Notes: generated by a model not told the origin, from the letters alone. A stretch of 64,000 bases of DNA from Mytilus galloprovincialis (GCF_965363235.1 NC_134843.1:6262001-6326000), one strand, 5' to 3'. Counted from the stretch's first letter, positions 35,501-49,262 are shown. Numbers and translations are program-made.

Positions 35501-36779
35501 CTCATGGATACGAAGGACTTGAGTTATCAATTACGACGGAGCTTTCGTTGCTAAACAAATAAATACCTCGCAAATACTATTATACTATTATGGTTCGAGA
35601 TATAAAACAAAAACAAACCTACTTTTTTCTAATTATAAATGTGGACTTTTGGCTCATGCTGATGAATTTTAGCCAAAATCATTATATTTCACAAATGTTT
35701 AATGCTTCTACGAAAACAGGAAATCCATCTTGCCACTTTCCAAGCCTTACTGGTAAGATTTCCTAACCTCAAAGTGAAAACATAACAACACCTTGTTCGA
35801 GTACAAGACAACTTGACCCGTAGAAAAATCGTCGTTTATGAAGACGAATCAGACATTATTTTAAGGCATTCAGGACCGTCCTGTCGACTATTGTTTAGAT
35901 TATCATTTGATAGTATGACGAAAAAAATGGTTGATTTATTGATTGGTGATTGCATTGCGCCGCATCAGCACACAAAGGCTATATCGCGGCGATGATATAA
36001 ATCGGAAACTACTGACATCGTCAATAATTGGGAAAACTCGGGCCTGAATGTCTTTTACAATGAGCAAAAACCCATACACTACCTTAAAGGCCCCTTAAAG
36101 ACAATAACAATTTTCAGATATATTTGTATAGTTTTGCATGATTTCAAATTGTATTTTTCAAGCGTTCCTCAAACGCAGTCTTTAATTGATTGTAAGTTGA
36201 GATCAACTCACTCCATTATGTTTCCAGGCGCAGTGATACAGTAAATTTTGTTTGTGTCCCCATCAGTAGTTTCGTTGATGACTGAAAAAAGTGATCAGAA
36301 TCAGAACAAGAATGTTCCATTTACATGACATTAATATTGATCCCTGCACTAACATGTTATGAAATTATTTCGATCAATTAGTGCATGATAATTTGCAGTG
36401 AGGGATTAGGTTTAGTTTAAACATATTTCATTTGCTCAAACCAAAACGGATCACTCAGACACATGAAAGCAAAACATACTTATAAAGTATGAAATACGTG
36501 GTCTGGTAGATATAATTACAAGTATCTTGTGGAAAGGAGAAAGGACAGAACTTATTGCAAATGAATATTTTATTATGAAATTATGCTGAATTGCAATGGT
36601 TTCTTACTAGCCCTTCTAAATTCAATGGCTATTACCTTTATTCCATACATGTAAATGATCACAAATTATAGCGAACAACAACAAACAATTTGATGCTTAA
36701 CAAAATTTAACCAATCTACTAAACACTGTTATCTCCTAATTCCCGTACCGACAGATGAGTGCTAATGTTATTTTAAAAT

Positions 36780-36885
36780 TGAGAATGGAAATAGGGAATA
36801 TGTCAAAGAGTCAAAAACCCGACCAACGAGCAGATAACAGCCGAAAGCCACCAGTGGGTCTTCAACGCAGCGAATACGGATTTAC
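36780..36885 (+). repeat. Interspersed repeat C, partial copy
   Basis: GAATGGAAATAGGGAATATG, AAACCCGACCAACGAGCAGA and CCAGTGGGTCTTCAACGCAG match the copies at 57095-57285 and, inverted, 975-1120. Confidence 0.75.
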
Positions 36886-38454
36886 ATGAATATGGATTTT
36901 TTACAAGACCTTTTCACGTTAATAATAATTTGTGAAATGCAAGAAACATGACACATTAAAATAAATTTGATGACACAAACTAACAATTCTTCGGCAATCG
37001 ACTATGATAATTGACTCTTAGGTTATAAATAAAGACTGGAAATTTCTCTATAATTGTGAATTGTGAATGAAATAGGACTTACGATACAGTATTTATTTCG
37101 GCTATAGTATCTGCCTTTCAACGCGTTTGCGCTTTGATTATATGGTCACTGTAAGCAACGATTTATTCGTTTTCTTATACAATGCCAACACTATGGTTTT
37201 GTAGTATAAAACGAAATGACCAGTTAAACTATGTATTAACTGTAATATACGTTCAGAATTTACAATTCTGACAGTTCTTAATCAGTTGGAATACTATTTT
37301 TAATGCATATTCAAATAATTGTCATTTATTTTTGAAATCTATTATAATGCTTTATGTGAGACCATACAGAGTTTACTTCTGAATGTTGCATTTGGAAACA
37401 TTGGCCGTTTAAGTCGGTTAAAAAGTAACAGATGTCAGCAATATCCATGATATTTAAATGAGTCAAACATACAAATAAAGCAAATAAAAATGAAAAAACA
37501 AATGCAAAAGATTAGTGCAATAAACAGTAAAAATATGATTACAGAACATTAATTTATGGCTAGTGTCTAATAATCAGCTACACGTGTCCAGCACGTACAC
37601 TCTGTTACGTTTGTTTTCATAAGAAATAGCGTTCTCGTAGTTTTGCACAGTTATTTGGGATGTCCCCAGTAAAGAACAATCTGTGCAATACATTATATCT
37701 CTATGACATTTTGTTTTTATGTAATGCCTTAGCTTTGTTACATAATACTTAATAGCAAAGGAAATAACCAACATTTGCGATGATATAAAGGGATTTGCTA
37801 AAAAAACATAAATAGAACATGTGTATTTGATTTATTTAGCAAGGAGTTATATTCTGAATTATAGTAAGTATTTAATATTTACATGATGCTCAACTCCGCT
37901 TTACTTCGCAAAACAAAGCATGTTTTTCAGGTAATTTAAGGTATAATATAATTATCTGATCGATGTTTGTAATCCGCGGTTATGCAGAAACTAAAGAATT
38001 GATTTATATCAAAATTTCTTTTTGAATTAGAATTTAACATTTGTTTGTTAAATTAGACTTTACATATTCCGATAGTACTTTCTAAGACTTGACCAATCTA
38101 GAAATAAAAACTCAACACAATAAGGATAACTAAGCTATAGAAATTTGGCTACAACCGGACCTCACATAATAATAAAGTACAGTAAAACCCCTTCCGCGGA
38201 GAGCGTTTTTTTTAAAGTTTAAATACACAAATACGACCAAATTAGGGATTCGCTATATTTTGTAAGTGATGTGAATTAATTTTCTTAGCAACTCTTTTAG
38301 TGTAGACTTGGGTACATATGTATTTCACTTACCGAAAGACAATTTTAAAATATTCCCCTTACCCTTTGATGCTATCTGTCCAAAATACCTGACCTACATC
38401 TGAGTTGACCCACTTTTCAGAACTTGTGTTTTTATAGTGTTCTCCTCTTAAAAG

Positions 38455-38505
38455 TGCATTAAATATTTACCACTGGACATTAAGAAACAAACAATCAAAA
38501 CTGCA
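38455..38505 (-). repeat. Short repeat I-related fragment
   Basis: TTAAATATTTACCACTGGAC followed by ATTAAGAAACAAACAATCAA resembles a motif common in mollusc DNA and shared, inverted, with 24561-24605 and 46680-46725. A further copy lies at about 38935-38990. Confidence 0.45.
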
Positions 38506-40148
38506 AAGACGTTTTATGATAGATACAGTGATGTTTTGCCTCTTCTCTTCTCAAGTAGGTACATGTTTTCAAAATGAAGAAAAAAGCCCTAAGGTACTAA
38601 CATAATGCATTTAAGTAAAACAATGTTCACCGTATTTTTTGTTCTGTTGTAACGCCAAGGGTTGACTGGGGTATATGCATATGGTGATCATTGTTGAAAT
38701 TCCATGCTTAATCTATACAGGATGTATAACTACGTGGTCACGCCTGGTCGTGTTATAGACACTAGATATGATATAAAAGTAGGATACAACGCTCTCTGCA
38801 CGTTGATGGAACCTTACAACAGCCATTAAGGGCATGTTACAAGAGCACGACTACCTTGATAATCCAGTGACAATCGAAATTTTTACCTATCATCCTAGAA
38901 GAACCTCCTATATAGATTGCATTTGTTGTTGTTTTTTCTTTTCTTGTCCTTAATGTATATGAAATATTTTTCACTGGACGTAAATTAGTCAATTATTACG
39001 TAATGACACCTCTATGTACCTTCAAAATACAAATGCTATTTACATGTAATTACTTAATGAGCCCAAGTTAATAGAGAATTGGCCGTACAGATCGATCGAT
39101 CGTGTTGTATATGAACCACTTTCTGACGCCAAGAGAAACAAACCTGGAATATGATTCCGTCAGACAATCAGAAATACAAACAAACTCATCAGTCATATAT
39201 ACTTTATCTGCCTTAATTACAAACGTAACATAGATCGATTGAAGACGTTTTAGTGGTGTAACTCTTTCAGATAAAAACAAGGCTAATTGTTTTATTAGAT
39301 GATAAATCATTTGTTTGGAATTATACCTGTTGGGTAAAGCTCAAGGCACTTTTTATGTCAGTTATGACTTTTGTTTTAGCAGCAATCATTGTAGTCGAGA
39401 ATGAAAAACGGCTGGAAGTGTAATGAGCTTGTAATAATTGTGTACTCTTAACATTGATATAAAAATGCATAGATATGCTATTTGTGATTTTTTTTTATTC
39501 TATTGTTGTTGGTATAATTTTTAAAAAGTTAATGCATTTGCTTTCATAATCGCATTTTTCGTATTGGTAGTATCATGAACACATACTACACAAATCTTCC
39601 CAATATAACAATATAAAACAAAAGACTCTAAGAAACCAAATGTCTTATCTGGCAATCACCAAATATAATGTTCTAATATTGTAAGATTCTGGCAAACGGA
39701 AAGGGATAGTTTCACCCGTTTTTTTGGGGCAAAGTATTCCGAAAGTTTCCTAAAATTAAGTGTCAATGCGATAAAAGTTTTGTGAAATCATAGAATTTTC
39801 GGTAATAAAGGTGTATGTAGACAATGTTCTTGCTAATACAAATGCATATAGAATAATATTCTAGCGTATGTTTTTTTCTTGCAATTCCGATATAACCTTT
39901 TTGAAGACAGAAGTAGTACATATTTAATTGCATCGTTCTTCGTCAGTTAGGGTTGAAATAGAGAAATGATCAACACACTTTATTATTATAAGCATCAACT
40001 GAAAAGATTAACCAAGTACAGTTTATTTTTATTATACCTTCGGGCTTCTCATTCTTCTTCCATTCGTAAATATTATAAAATCTTTCAGGTGAAATAAATG
40101 TAAATGAATGGATATCAAAACAATGTTAATATATTTTTCTTTTTTTAG

Positions 40149-40228
40149 TGGAAAAACCTGTTACAATAAAAAGGGGTGGATTCAACGGCAATGTTGAACA
40201 AGCGTTTAAAAATATAACGAAAGAAATG
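40149..40228 (+). CDS. Candidate upstream exon of the receptor-like gene
   Basis: An 80-base open segment lies between a strong acceptor (long T tract then TTTTTAG) and a consensus donor ATG|GTAAGT. With one base from an earlier exon it reads EKPVTIKRGGFNGNVEQAF then KNITKEM and ends in phase 0. That matches the phase-0 start of the exon at 57428, so it could be an N-terminal or 5' exon of the inositol-trisphosphate-receptor-like gene 17 kb downstream. The peptide itself is not one I recognise from that family. It could belong to another gene or be spurious. Confidence 0.4.
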
Positions 40229-40555
40229 GTAAGTATTTATTTTTCTTTTTCGAACACACTGATAATGCTAAAATAAACTTCCATTTTACCCTCGCATGTC
40301 CATATTTTAATATTGTCAATCGATATTCCTACACACCTCATATTTTACACCGCGCTGAAGTACGTCCATTATTCATAGTTCATTATTTATAATAATGAAT
40401 AATGAAATAGTTCACTATTCACTATTCAATATTAAAAAATGAATAATGAATAATGAAATAGTTTATGTTTCATTATTCAAATTGAAGCGGTGAATAGTGA
40501 AATAAATATAAAAAAAATTGACTGTTGACACTAAAGCTATATTTTGATTCGCAAT

Positions 40556-40675
40556 GACCATAAGAGTTGCCAATGAAATAACTATCCACAAAAGACCAAA
40601 ATGACACAGACATTAACAACTATAGGTCACCGTACGGCCTTCAACAATGAGCAAAGCCCATACCAGCGCGGTATA
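40556..40675 (+). repeat. Repeat B, forward copy, 3'-truncated
   Basis: GTTGCCAATGAAATAACTAT, GACACAGACATTAACAACTA, CACCGTACGGCCTTCAACAA and TGAGCAAAGCCCATACC are all present, and similarity then stops. A weak reverse fragment ending GTCATACCACATCTCG lies at about 40985-41065. Confidence 0.75.
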
Positions 40676-41085
40676 TTTTACACAGCCACGACGTCATATA
40701 CCGAGTGCAATTCGTGGGATAGAAATAGATCCCAGTATCTCCATCTGAGGGATGTCCGTTTGGTTGTGCAGAATAAATAGATGCATGCGCATCACATCCT
40801 ATAGGAATAGAATCATTAAATCTGATGCCTCGTGTCATGCGCGAGAGTGTCACACTTTTTGCACCTGTATGAACCCTTGCAACAGCTCGTTGATGGCATG
40901 TTGTAAACCATTTCTACGCTATCCAACATATCTTCATTTTTAAGTCGAAATTCCCGTTCTGTAGCCCGTTATTACATTGATTTCACCATACAGTGTGAGT
41001 CACCTCACGGTCGATGTGGGTTTTGATCTTGTCTAAGACTTATTGGCAGTCATACCACATCTCGTTCTAGCTTAAGTATTTAGTA

Positions 41086-41215
41086 GATCGGATTGATTGA
41101 TTTTTTTTGTGTTTAACGCCACTTTCAGAATTATTTCTATATATTATGGCAGTCTATTTTTATCTGTTGAGGAAGCCGGCTTATTTTTATATCAACTGAG
41201 TTATCGTGGTAAAAT
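41086..41215 (+). repeat. SINE-like mollusc repeat fragment
   Basis: GGATTGATTGATTTTTTTTG, GTTTAACGCCACTTTCAG and, further on, GAGGAAGCCGGCTTATTTTT are in the order I know from a sequence widespread in mollusc genomes. No internal RNA polymerase III promoter is obvious here, so this is probably a 5'-truncated copy. The class is inferred. Confidence 0.5.
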
Positions 41216-41317
41216 TACATGCATTGATATTGTTATGATTATCATAAGAATAAATTAACATTGATGGTGTTTAATATGTTACCATTCATAATGAAAGGGA
41301 TGAAAAGGTTATATAGA

Positions 41318-41508
41318 TATAGGAAGATGTGGTATGAGTGCCAATGAGACAACTATCCATCCAAATAACAATTTATAAAAGTAAACCATTATAGGTCAAG
41401 GTACGGCCTTCAACACGGAGCCTTGGCTCACACTGAACAGCAAGCTATAAAGGGGCCCAAAAATAAGTAATGTAAAACCATTCAAGCGGGAAAACCAAGG
41501 GTCTAATT
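41318..41508 (+). repeat. Repeat B, CCATCCAAAT subfamily, full copy
   Basis: It runs from AGGAAGATGTGGTATGAGTG through ATCCAAATAACAATTTATAA, GGTACGGCCTTCAACACGGA, GCTCACACTGAACAGCAAGC to GGGAAAACCAAGGGTCTAAT. It is nearly the same as 59441-59628. Confidence 0.8.
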
Positions 41509-41849
41509 ATATTATGTATTATGAAATAGATTTTAATCTTTCATGATACACATCGTACATTAACAATACAGACTGGTCGAAGAACCTGGAATTTAGTTAG
41601 AGGAGAAAACAGTATTTCCTATCACGCGAAGATTCACATTCGTGAAACGAAACCAATTACTACACGTAATTGTTATGCCACTTATTGAAATGGTAATAAA
41701 AGAAAAGCACTGGCATCTTGTATCCGCAACTCCTCCTTAAAAAGCTGACTATAGTTCAGGAATGTTTCTTTACATAATGCCAGTTTACATCGATCATTCT
41801 TATTTCAAATCAGAATTTTAATTTGTATTCATTGATATTACAATTGTAT

Positions 41850-42888
41850 ATATAAAGGCGGCAGCGGAGAGGGATCTGTATACTCTTTCATTTAGAACTT
41901 CTATACAGCGGAGAGGGATCTGTACATCCTTTCATTTAGAACTTCTACACAGCGGAGAGGGATCTGTACATCCTTTCATTTAGAACTTCTATACAGCGGA
42001 GAGGGATCTGTACACCCTTTCATTTAGAACTTCTATACAGCGGAGAGGGATCTGTACATCCTTTCATTTAGAACTTCTATACAGCGGAGAGGGATCTGTA
42101 CACCCTTTCATTTAGAACTTCTATACAGCGGAGAGGGATCTGTACACCCTTTCATTTAGAACTTCTATACAGCGGAGAGGGATCTGTACATCCTTTCATT
42201 TAGAACTTCTACACATCAATATAAAGGCGGCAGCGGAGAGGGATCTGTACATCCTTTCATTTAGAACTTCTACACATGATTATAAAGGTGGCAGCGGAGA
42301 GGGATCTGTACATTCTTTCATTTAGAACTTCTACACATCAATATAAAGGCGGCAGCGGAGAGGGATCTGTACATCATTTCATTTAGAACTTCTACACATG
42401 ATTATAAAGGTGGCAGCGGAGAGGGATCTGTACATCCTTTCATTTAGAACTTCTACACATCAATATAAAGGCGGCAGCGGAGAGGGATCTGTACATCCTT
42501 TCATTTAGAACTTCTACACATCAATATAAAGGCGGCAGCGGAGAGGGATCTGTACATCCTTTCATTTAGAACTTCTACACATCAATATAAAGGCGGCAGC
42601 GGAGAGGGATCTGTACACTCTTTCATTTAGAACTTCTACACATCAATATAAAGGCGGCAGCGGAGAGGGATCTGTACATCCTTTCATTTAGAACTTCTAC
42701 ACAGCGGAGAGGGATCTGTACATCCTTTCATTTAGAACTTCTACACAGCGGAGAGGGATCTGTACATCCTTTCATTTAGAACTTCTACACAGCGGAGAGG
42801 GATCTGTACACCCTTTCATTTAGAACTTCTACACAGCGGAGAGGGATCTGTACATCCTTTCATTTAGAACTTCTACACATCAATATAT
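41850..42888 (+). repeat. Compound minisatellite with 44-bp and 61-bp units
   Basis: About 20 units share CAGCGGAGAGGGATCTGTAC, then CTTTCATTTAGAACTTCTAC. The short unit is 44 bp. The long unit adds 17 bp (CATCAATATAAAGGCGG, with the variant CATGATTATAAAGGTGG). Units come in blocks: about seven short, then about eight long, then four short. Adjacent units differ at only a few positions, for example TACATCC, TACACCC or TACACTC, which implies recent expansion. The unit contains in-frame stops and is not coding. Confidence 0.9.
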
Positions 42889-45800
42889 ATTCTATGTTAA
42901 CGTCAAAAATTCTATGTTATATTCATATTAAAATAAAATTGACACAATATTTTGAAAAGTGGATTCTGATGAAATACCATTTTGATTTTTTAGCATGCAA
43001 CCAACTTTCTAAAGAACCATTTTGAAAGTTGTTTTGTATTTAAACTGAAAACTGACAACACCTTTGTTCTGGATAATAGACATTATGAAACTTCTCTGTC
43101 AATAAAAATTGAAAATTAGATTTGCAGCGTTTAATAGATATTCTAACAATTTTAAATTATTAGACCATGCCATATAATTATGAATTAAAAGAATGTTATA
43201 AAAGATAATAATGTAGAAGATAAGAGAAAAAATAAACGACCCACTTATCTTAAATTTTGACAGTTAAATTTGCAATTAGTAAGTTATTTCACGCTGCCTT
43301 TGATGTCTAGATGTATAAATAATACCAAGTTAATTGTATATGTAAGAGTGCAGCAAATTATGTTGTTTTTATGTAATGCTGTGATTATTTTTATGTGATA
43401 GAATAATGGAAGGGGGTCTAGGTTGGGAAACTTTTTCTGTTGAACGTTTAAAAAAATTTAGGGGATAGTTTACCCGTTTCACACACTAGAAGTACATGTG
43501 TACCTGTATTGTTCTATCAAACACCCTGGAACCAATGCGTTCTTATATTCAATTTAAAAGTTTGCTATTTTTTTAGTGCAAGCCAGAACTATATATAGTT
43601 TTGACATGAAATGGCTGTCACTTTATTCTAACGGAAGTCAAAAGAGCTACGAATGATTGAAATTGCAGAATTAACTCAGAAAGCAAAGAGAAAGGATTAT
43701 AAGTTTTATTCCTCACGCAATAGTTAGAACATGTCTGACTTTAAAATAAAAAAAAAAAAAAAAAAACTGAATATAAATACATATATTTAAGTCTAAGTTT
43801 TAAAGTACTAATAAATTGATTTGAATTATGTTTGAAAATATCAATAAATCAAAATTGTTAGAAATCTACATAATCTTTACTGTTTGTCACGAAGTCCATT
43901 TATTCGTGGAATAAGTAGGTAGAATGCATTTATATTGATTCATAATGACAAAAATATAAATAATCCTGCAAGAAATTGACATTTTCTCCATTAAAAGATT
44001 ATTGGCATCGTAAGCAGTTCTTTGGCTTTACTATGCACTATTGATGAAGTGTCAGAATAAGCATAAGTTTCTGTATGGACTATAAGTGCAAACATGTTGA
44101 ACGCCTAGCCTGGATAATCATTAAACTCTTAGAATAGTAACATTATAAAATACTTTGATTGGATAAAACTGTATGTGTAAATACCCTATTTTTGATAAAA
44201 TTATGTAAACACGTACTCATACATGTATGAACATAATGAATGACACTCATACTTAATTAAAAAGAGTCGTTTGACAAATAATAAAGATATCCCTTGTTTA
44301 CAAAATCGCAATGAATTTCTGATATAAAACACGGAAGGGAATTCGAATATAAAACATTAGAGATAAATACTATTAAGATTTGCAGCAATTATACACTAAA
44401 TCAGTACATTGAGGTAGAAATGCTATTAGCATTGTGCACAGTTATATACGACCATTCGAATAATAACGTTTGTGAAATTGTGCAACGTGGGACATCCATA
44501 CCATTATGTACTACTCTTAGAGTGATGCAATACCTAGCTTAACATCTGATAGACAGTCGGCATTCATATGGAATGCTCTTAGTCATCATGTATTTATGTA
44601 TATATATATATTCTTATTGCATTGTGAGGTCTGTTGTACTGTCTTTTGATAGATAGTGTTATCCTGTCTATTAATTATAAAAATTGTAATAAAATAAATA
44701 TCAAATTAAAGATTTGAGTCATTGGTCAAAGTAACCTTTAAGGACTTATTTGGCCCTGTAAGTATTGCTTCAAGACAATGCTCATCCTATGTTTTATCAT
44801 CCAAACACGTTTTTAAGAAAAAGAGAAAATTAGCCTAGGCTTCATTACACTATTTGATGTCTTTATGGTGACTTCATTGGCTCGTTTTGTCAGACGGACC
44901 AAATGTGAGAATATGTTGTTGACTAAACGCGAACATCATCAGTACGTTTAGGTCCATCGTCACTTCCTTCCCATGTTCAGCGAGCGGTTGTGATGTGATG
45001 CTACATTGCACGAATTATGTTGCAAATTGTATTGTTATTATTGATAATCAGCACCGCTGTCATTAGGGAATTGTAACTACATATTGACAGAACAAACCTT
45101 AATTTTAGATTAGTTAGTAAAGACCACTATGAACTTTTATAGTGCAGGGATACCGGCGGTCCCTTCTATATAGAAATTGATGTCATTTTAAGTGTTTCCG
45201 ATGAAGGACAAAACTCGGAAGGGGTCTTTTAACAAGGAGCACAGGTGTCATCGAAAATATTTCTTCTTCACTGATGAAATAAACATAAACTACATTACCT
45301 GTTTGGGCGATGGTTGTGCTCCGTATTATTTCCGACCATGTGCAAGTAAAAATATAAGAAAAAATATTAATTTCGTCTATCATGTCATTTCTGTGTAACT
45401 CCGACATGGTAAGGATGCATTAACAAAGTACGTGCATTCAAAACGAATTTCTGAAAATACGAGATATTAGAAATGTGTTTGGTTTTCGAGTCATCTTGGC
45501 ACGAAATCGTACCTTGTCGTTTGATAAACAAGTTTAAAAATGCGAAAATCATGCTTTAATGATTATATACGAAATAGTCGTTCATTGGCCCTTCTGAGTA
45601 CCGTATTTCAATAAAATATGGTGATGTCTCTTCGGTTATGTTGTGTAACTAAATCAACACTGTCAGAACATAGAATTATAATTGGTATAGATGAGTTCAA
45701 ATAGTTTTTTACAATTATTTACGCCGTCTTTTGATGATCCATGCGAGGTTCCCTGCAAATTTCATAGCATATAAGTATTATATTAACTATGTCACTTCAA

Positions 45801-46679
45801 TGCTTAGAGTAAATACTATGATTTATGATGCGGAGTCTTAGTTTTGACACCAAATATCAACTTATGTATGCACTAGTGAGGAAATTGTTAGATTTTGTGA
45901 TGTACATGTAAATGTGTAATTACCATTATTTACATAAACTGGGTCAGTGTTTAATAAAACGGACAAAAAAGAAAAAAATGAAATTAACAATTAGTCCATA
46001 TCTAAATTATGGTTAATGAGGAAAAATCACGGAACTTGAATGATTGTCTGATTTGTTATTAGTGTCTCCTGATATAACATCCAAAGGAACATGTTCACAA
46101 AATAGCAACAACATTACTCTGGTGAATTCTACATGAAAACATGTTTGAGATTACTGAAGATAAAACAGGGAATTATGTTTGTTTAATACCCACTAAGGAT
46201 ACAATAGCAATGGTAAATAATGACAAAATGCTTGAAATTGAATTAGATTTAAGCTTTTTTGATATTTATGATATTGAGTGTGGATGATAACAAGGGTAGT
46301 ATCATTTCTAATATTTTGTTTTGGTCAGCTATATAGAGAAAAGTAAAGCTTATTCAAAGGTAAGAAATTTGCAAGTCATTTATAATTTTGAAACTATTTG
46401 AAACGCGCTAAAAAAGCAGTCTTTGAAATATAATGAAAACAAAATTGCAAAGAAAAGCAAATGTTCGTTTATCTGAAAATAGTACCAAAACTTATATGTA
46501 AATTTAAATTAAACTAATAGTTTATCATATATAAAATGGAGATTATGTTTAAATCAGAACAAATTCTGCAAGTCATTGTTATAGTATCATATTCGAGAAT
46601 AAGTTTAAGTTAAACATTCGATTTAATCCAATTACATTTTCGCCATCAAGACATAACCAAAATAACTGCATGTGATTGT

Positions 46680-46725
46680 TAACGTCCAGTGGAAAATATT
46701 TCATGGATATTCAGGACGAAACTCA
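46680..46725 (+). repeat. Short repeat I copy
   Basis: TAACGTCCAGTGGAAAATAT then TTCATGGATATTCAGGACGA. The same motif occurs at 24561-24605 and, inverted, near 38935-38990. Confidence 0.55.
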
Positions 46726-46764
46726 TTAACAAAGATCACATATGATCAGAAGTTTTGGTGTTAA

Positions 46765-47384
46765 GGGCATACGATACAGTTTTGAACCTGTATTTACAAG
46801 TTGATGAAAATTTGCATATAGGCTATTTTTTACCTGATTAAATCAAATATGTCATAAAAAATATACCTTCATGTGCTACTTTTTGAGTAAAATGAGGTCG
46901 AAATTTTGTATATTTGCTCAAAATTCAGATTTGTGTCCGTATTTTCTTTTTAGAAAGAACGACGTAACTTTTTTGCTTTAAAAGATAAACACAAATTGTT
47001 TTTTGTTAAATAATCGATAATTTCTGTATTTTATAAGTATCATTGAAAATTATGTAATTTTTATTCCGAAATAACTCTATATTTATCAAATGTTTATGAA
47101 TAGAGGAAAAAACGTCATTTTTTGCTGCATCTTTATCAAAATTAAAAAAATTGCGCTATTTACAGTTTTATAAAATTTGGGTCACATAATCTCCTTGCAA
47201 AATGAAACAAATTGCTGTTTTAAAAAATAGGGGTCCATGCACTCGTTTTCAAATTAAATCAGTTTGAATGATAAAAATCAGTCGAAAAATGCATCTTTTC
47301 CCGATATGTCATAGTTTGACGTCGCGAAAATAACATTTTACGTTAGCAACGTCATTACCTTCCCTGTAACTGTATCGTATGCCC
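46765..47384. mobile_element. TTAA-flanked MITE (piggyBac-like)
   Basis: The ends are GGGCATACGATACAGTT and AACTGTATCGTATGCCC, perfect 17-bp inverted repeats. They are flanked by TTAA on both sides (46761-46764 and 47385-47388). A TTAA target is characteristic of piggyBac transposons. The 620-bp body is AT-rich with no transposase motif. The perfect ends and target duplication suggest a fairly recent insertion. Confidence 0.8.
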
Positions 47385-48640
47385 TTAAGGTAACGTTTTG
47401 ACAAATACTGTAGCTGAGAAGGTATAAACAATACATATTCATGCATGTACATATACCCGAGCTGTGGTGATATTTGAATAATCTATATTAATGAAATTTT
47501 ATTAAAGTCAGACTGAGAAAGGTGTTTTTTAAAATATCGATGAATAGGATTTATGTTAACGATGTTTATATTTCTGTAATTTTGGCCACTGCACGCTTTC
47601 AATAAAAAAAAAAAAATATCAATCTATCGATTTTGACATACTGATGTATTGTTGGGTAAAAAAACCCTTATTCATTAGCTAACTAGACATTTTTATATAA
47701 GAAAAAATCAAGTTGATATACTAAAAGAAGAAGTAACAAAACGTTACGATAGATCTTTTAAAATCCCGTGGACGAAAAATGCATTTAGGAAATGTAGCCA
47801 ATATTTACACATTTTTGATAACTTCATGTGTTTCTATTCAGGTTAACATGTATGGTCGAGCGATCATAAACGAGTGCAATAAGTCTGTCTTGTCACTTGG
47901 GTTGCATATCTATATTCAATAGAGTTATAAAAAAGTATTTGGCCACATCTCACAATCCATGAAATGTTTACATTGGACCCAGATAAAAGATAAACCGTCG
48001 TACAATATAACAATATACATGTATGTGGTTTACATGAACATACAGATTGCTCGATTGCGTTTGTCGTCAAATGTTGCGTATTTGTGGTAAAGTTTTGAAG
48101 TTGTCTCTGTTTTGTTACTCTGCCAGCCCTATTTACTGATGTCTTGTCTGATTTTGTAACTAAACCATTCTCCCCATAGATTCAATTCCTCTGCCTACGG
48201 AAGAATAAAGAAAAAAGGTTATAAAAGAAGGTTAATGACTGTGTGTCATGGTTATAAAGTCACTACATACGGAAAAGCTGTTGGTTGATTAACTTTATAC
48301 TGCACTCGTTCTATTTGAGCAGTCAAAATGCGTTGACTGTATATTTCTATGTCATCTACAGTCACTGACCCGATATCACTTTTCCTTATGAATATTTAAA
48401 TAGCAGTTGCCGAAACTATATTTAATTATACATATGACCTCTTCAACCTGTTCTTGTTTCCAATTTATATAACGAAGCGTGGAACGACTCAAAGTTATTT
48501 CTTTTACTATTTTTGGAAAACATATTTCACTTGTTAATATTTTTTGTTTGAAACCTATAAATCATTATGTTTTAGGTTTATAGTTGATATTTTATTCCAT
48601 ACTCAAACTATTCGTTAAACATCGGCTGTGGTTTCAACAG

Positions 48641-49247
48641 TGTTACGGCCAGAAATCGCCTTTAAATTGTAGCCAACAAAAGACACAAATCAATAGTAAA
48701 ATTTAACAATATTTAATATACAAAAGTTTACAAAAGGTATTACACAAATATTACTGTTAACTTAACTGTCAAAATATGAGTCCAATCTGTTATCTTTATC
48801 TGTATCCGGAAATCTTTCGGAATCCAATTTGAATATTACGTTCACTACTAATGTCACAATCCAGTATGATGGTGTTTGTAGAATAAAAGTGTCAATCCAA
48901 ATGCTGTGAATACTAATGTCTATCAATGTCTATGTCCAAGTTTAATTATGAGAGTTTAACTTTAGTGTCTGTATATATATAGTGTTGTCATGGAAAATTC
49001 TAGAACACTCTATAATGGAACATTGTGGAAAATCCTGGAAAGTTACAACGGAAGTTTCTGGAATAACGTAGAAGTTTAAAATTACGCATCTTTTATAAGG
49101 ATCATTCTAGAAAGTTCCAATCATTCTGTGATTGTTCCAGTGATTCCTAAACTGCACAATTATAAGATTATTTGGTAAACAACTATCAGGCCATACAACA
49201 CAAATTAGGCCAACATAAATAAACATAATAATTACAATATCATAACA
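48641..49247 (-). repeat. 3' LTR of the Gmr1-like element
   Basis: 607 bp, identical by eye to 54210-54816. On the element's strand it begins TGTTATGATATTGTAATTAT and ends CGTAACA, with the usual TG...CA ends. A TATAAAA word (plus-strand 49091-49097) lies about 150 bases from the U3 edge and could be its TATA box. Confidence 0.95.
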
Positions 49248-49262
49248 GCTCCCCCCTTAAAA
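49248..49262 (-). other. Polypurine tract of the Gmr1-like element
   Basis: On the element's strand, TTTTAAGGGGGGAGC abuts the 3' LTR directly. This is where plus-strand DNA synthesis is primed in LTR elements. Confidence 0.85.

Larger units (their letters stand above)
23448..40148. other. Long region without a convincing gene
   Basis: Apart from the repeats listed separately, I found no exon here that I could tie to a known domain or place between good splice sites in a consistent phase. The start may be the 3' UTR of the CUB-LDLa gene. The right part could hold untranslated or unrecognised 5' exons of the receptor-like gene. The longest frame, 169 residues at 31416-31925, overlaps repeat B and reads like translated AT-rich DNA. 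The stretches 27070-28600, 29870-31300 and 32520-36780 show nothing recognisable except simple A/T tracts. Confidence 0.55.

Noticed and set aside
35700-35790. Possible micro-exon reading EIHLATFQALL between AG and GTAAGA
   Set aside because: Only 33 bases, with no matching phase partner or family similarity. Chance splice-like signals are common in this DNA.
40641-40853. 70-residue minus-strand frame (IPIGCDAHASIYSAQPNGHP region)
   Set aside because: Less AT-like than its neighbours, but one end is repeat B, no splice sites frame it well, and I recognise no family. It may be a repeat-derived frame.
41850-42888. CRISPR-like look of regularly spaced repeats
   Set aside because: Units are contiguous with no unique spacers, and the genome is eukaryotic. 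It is a minisatellite.
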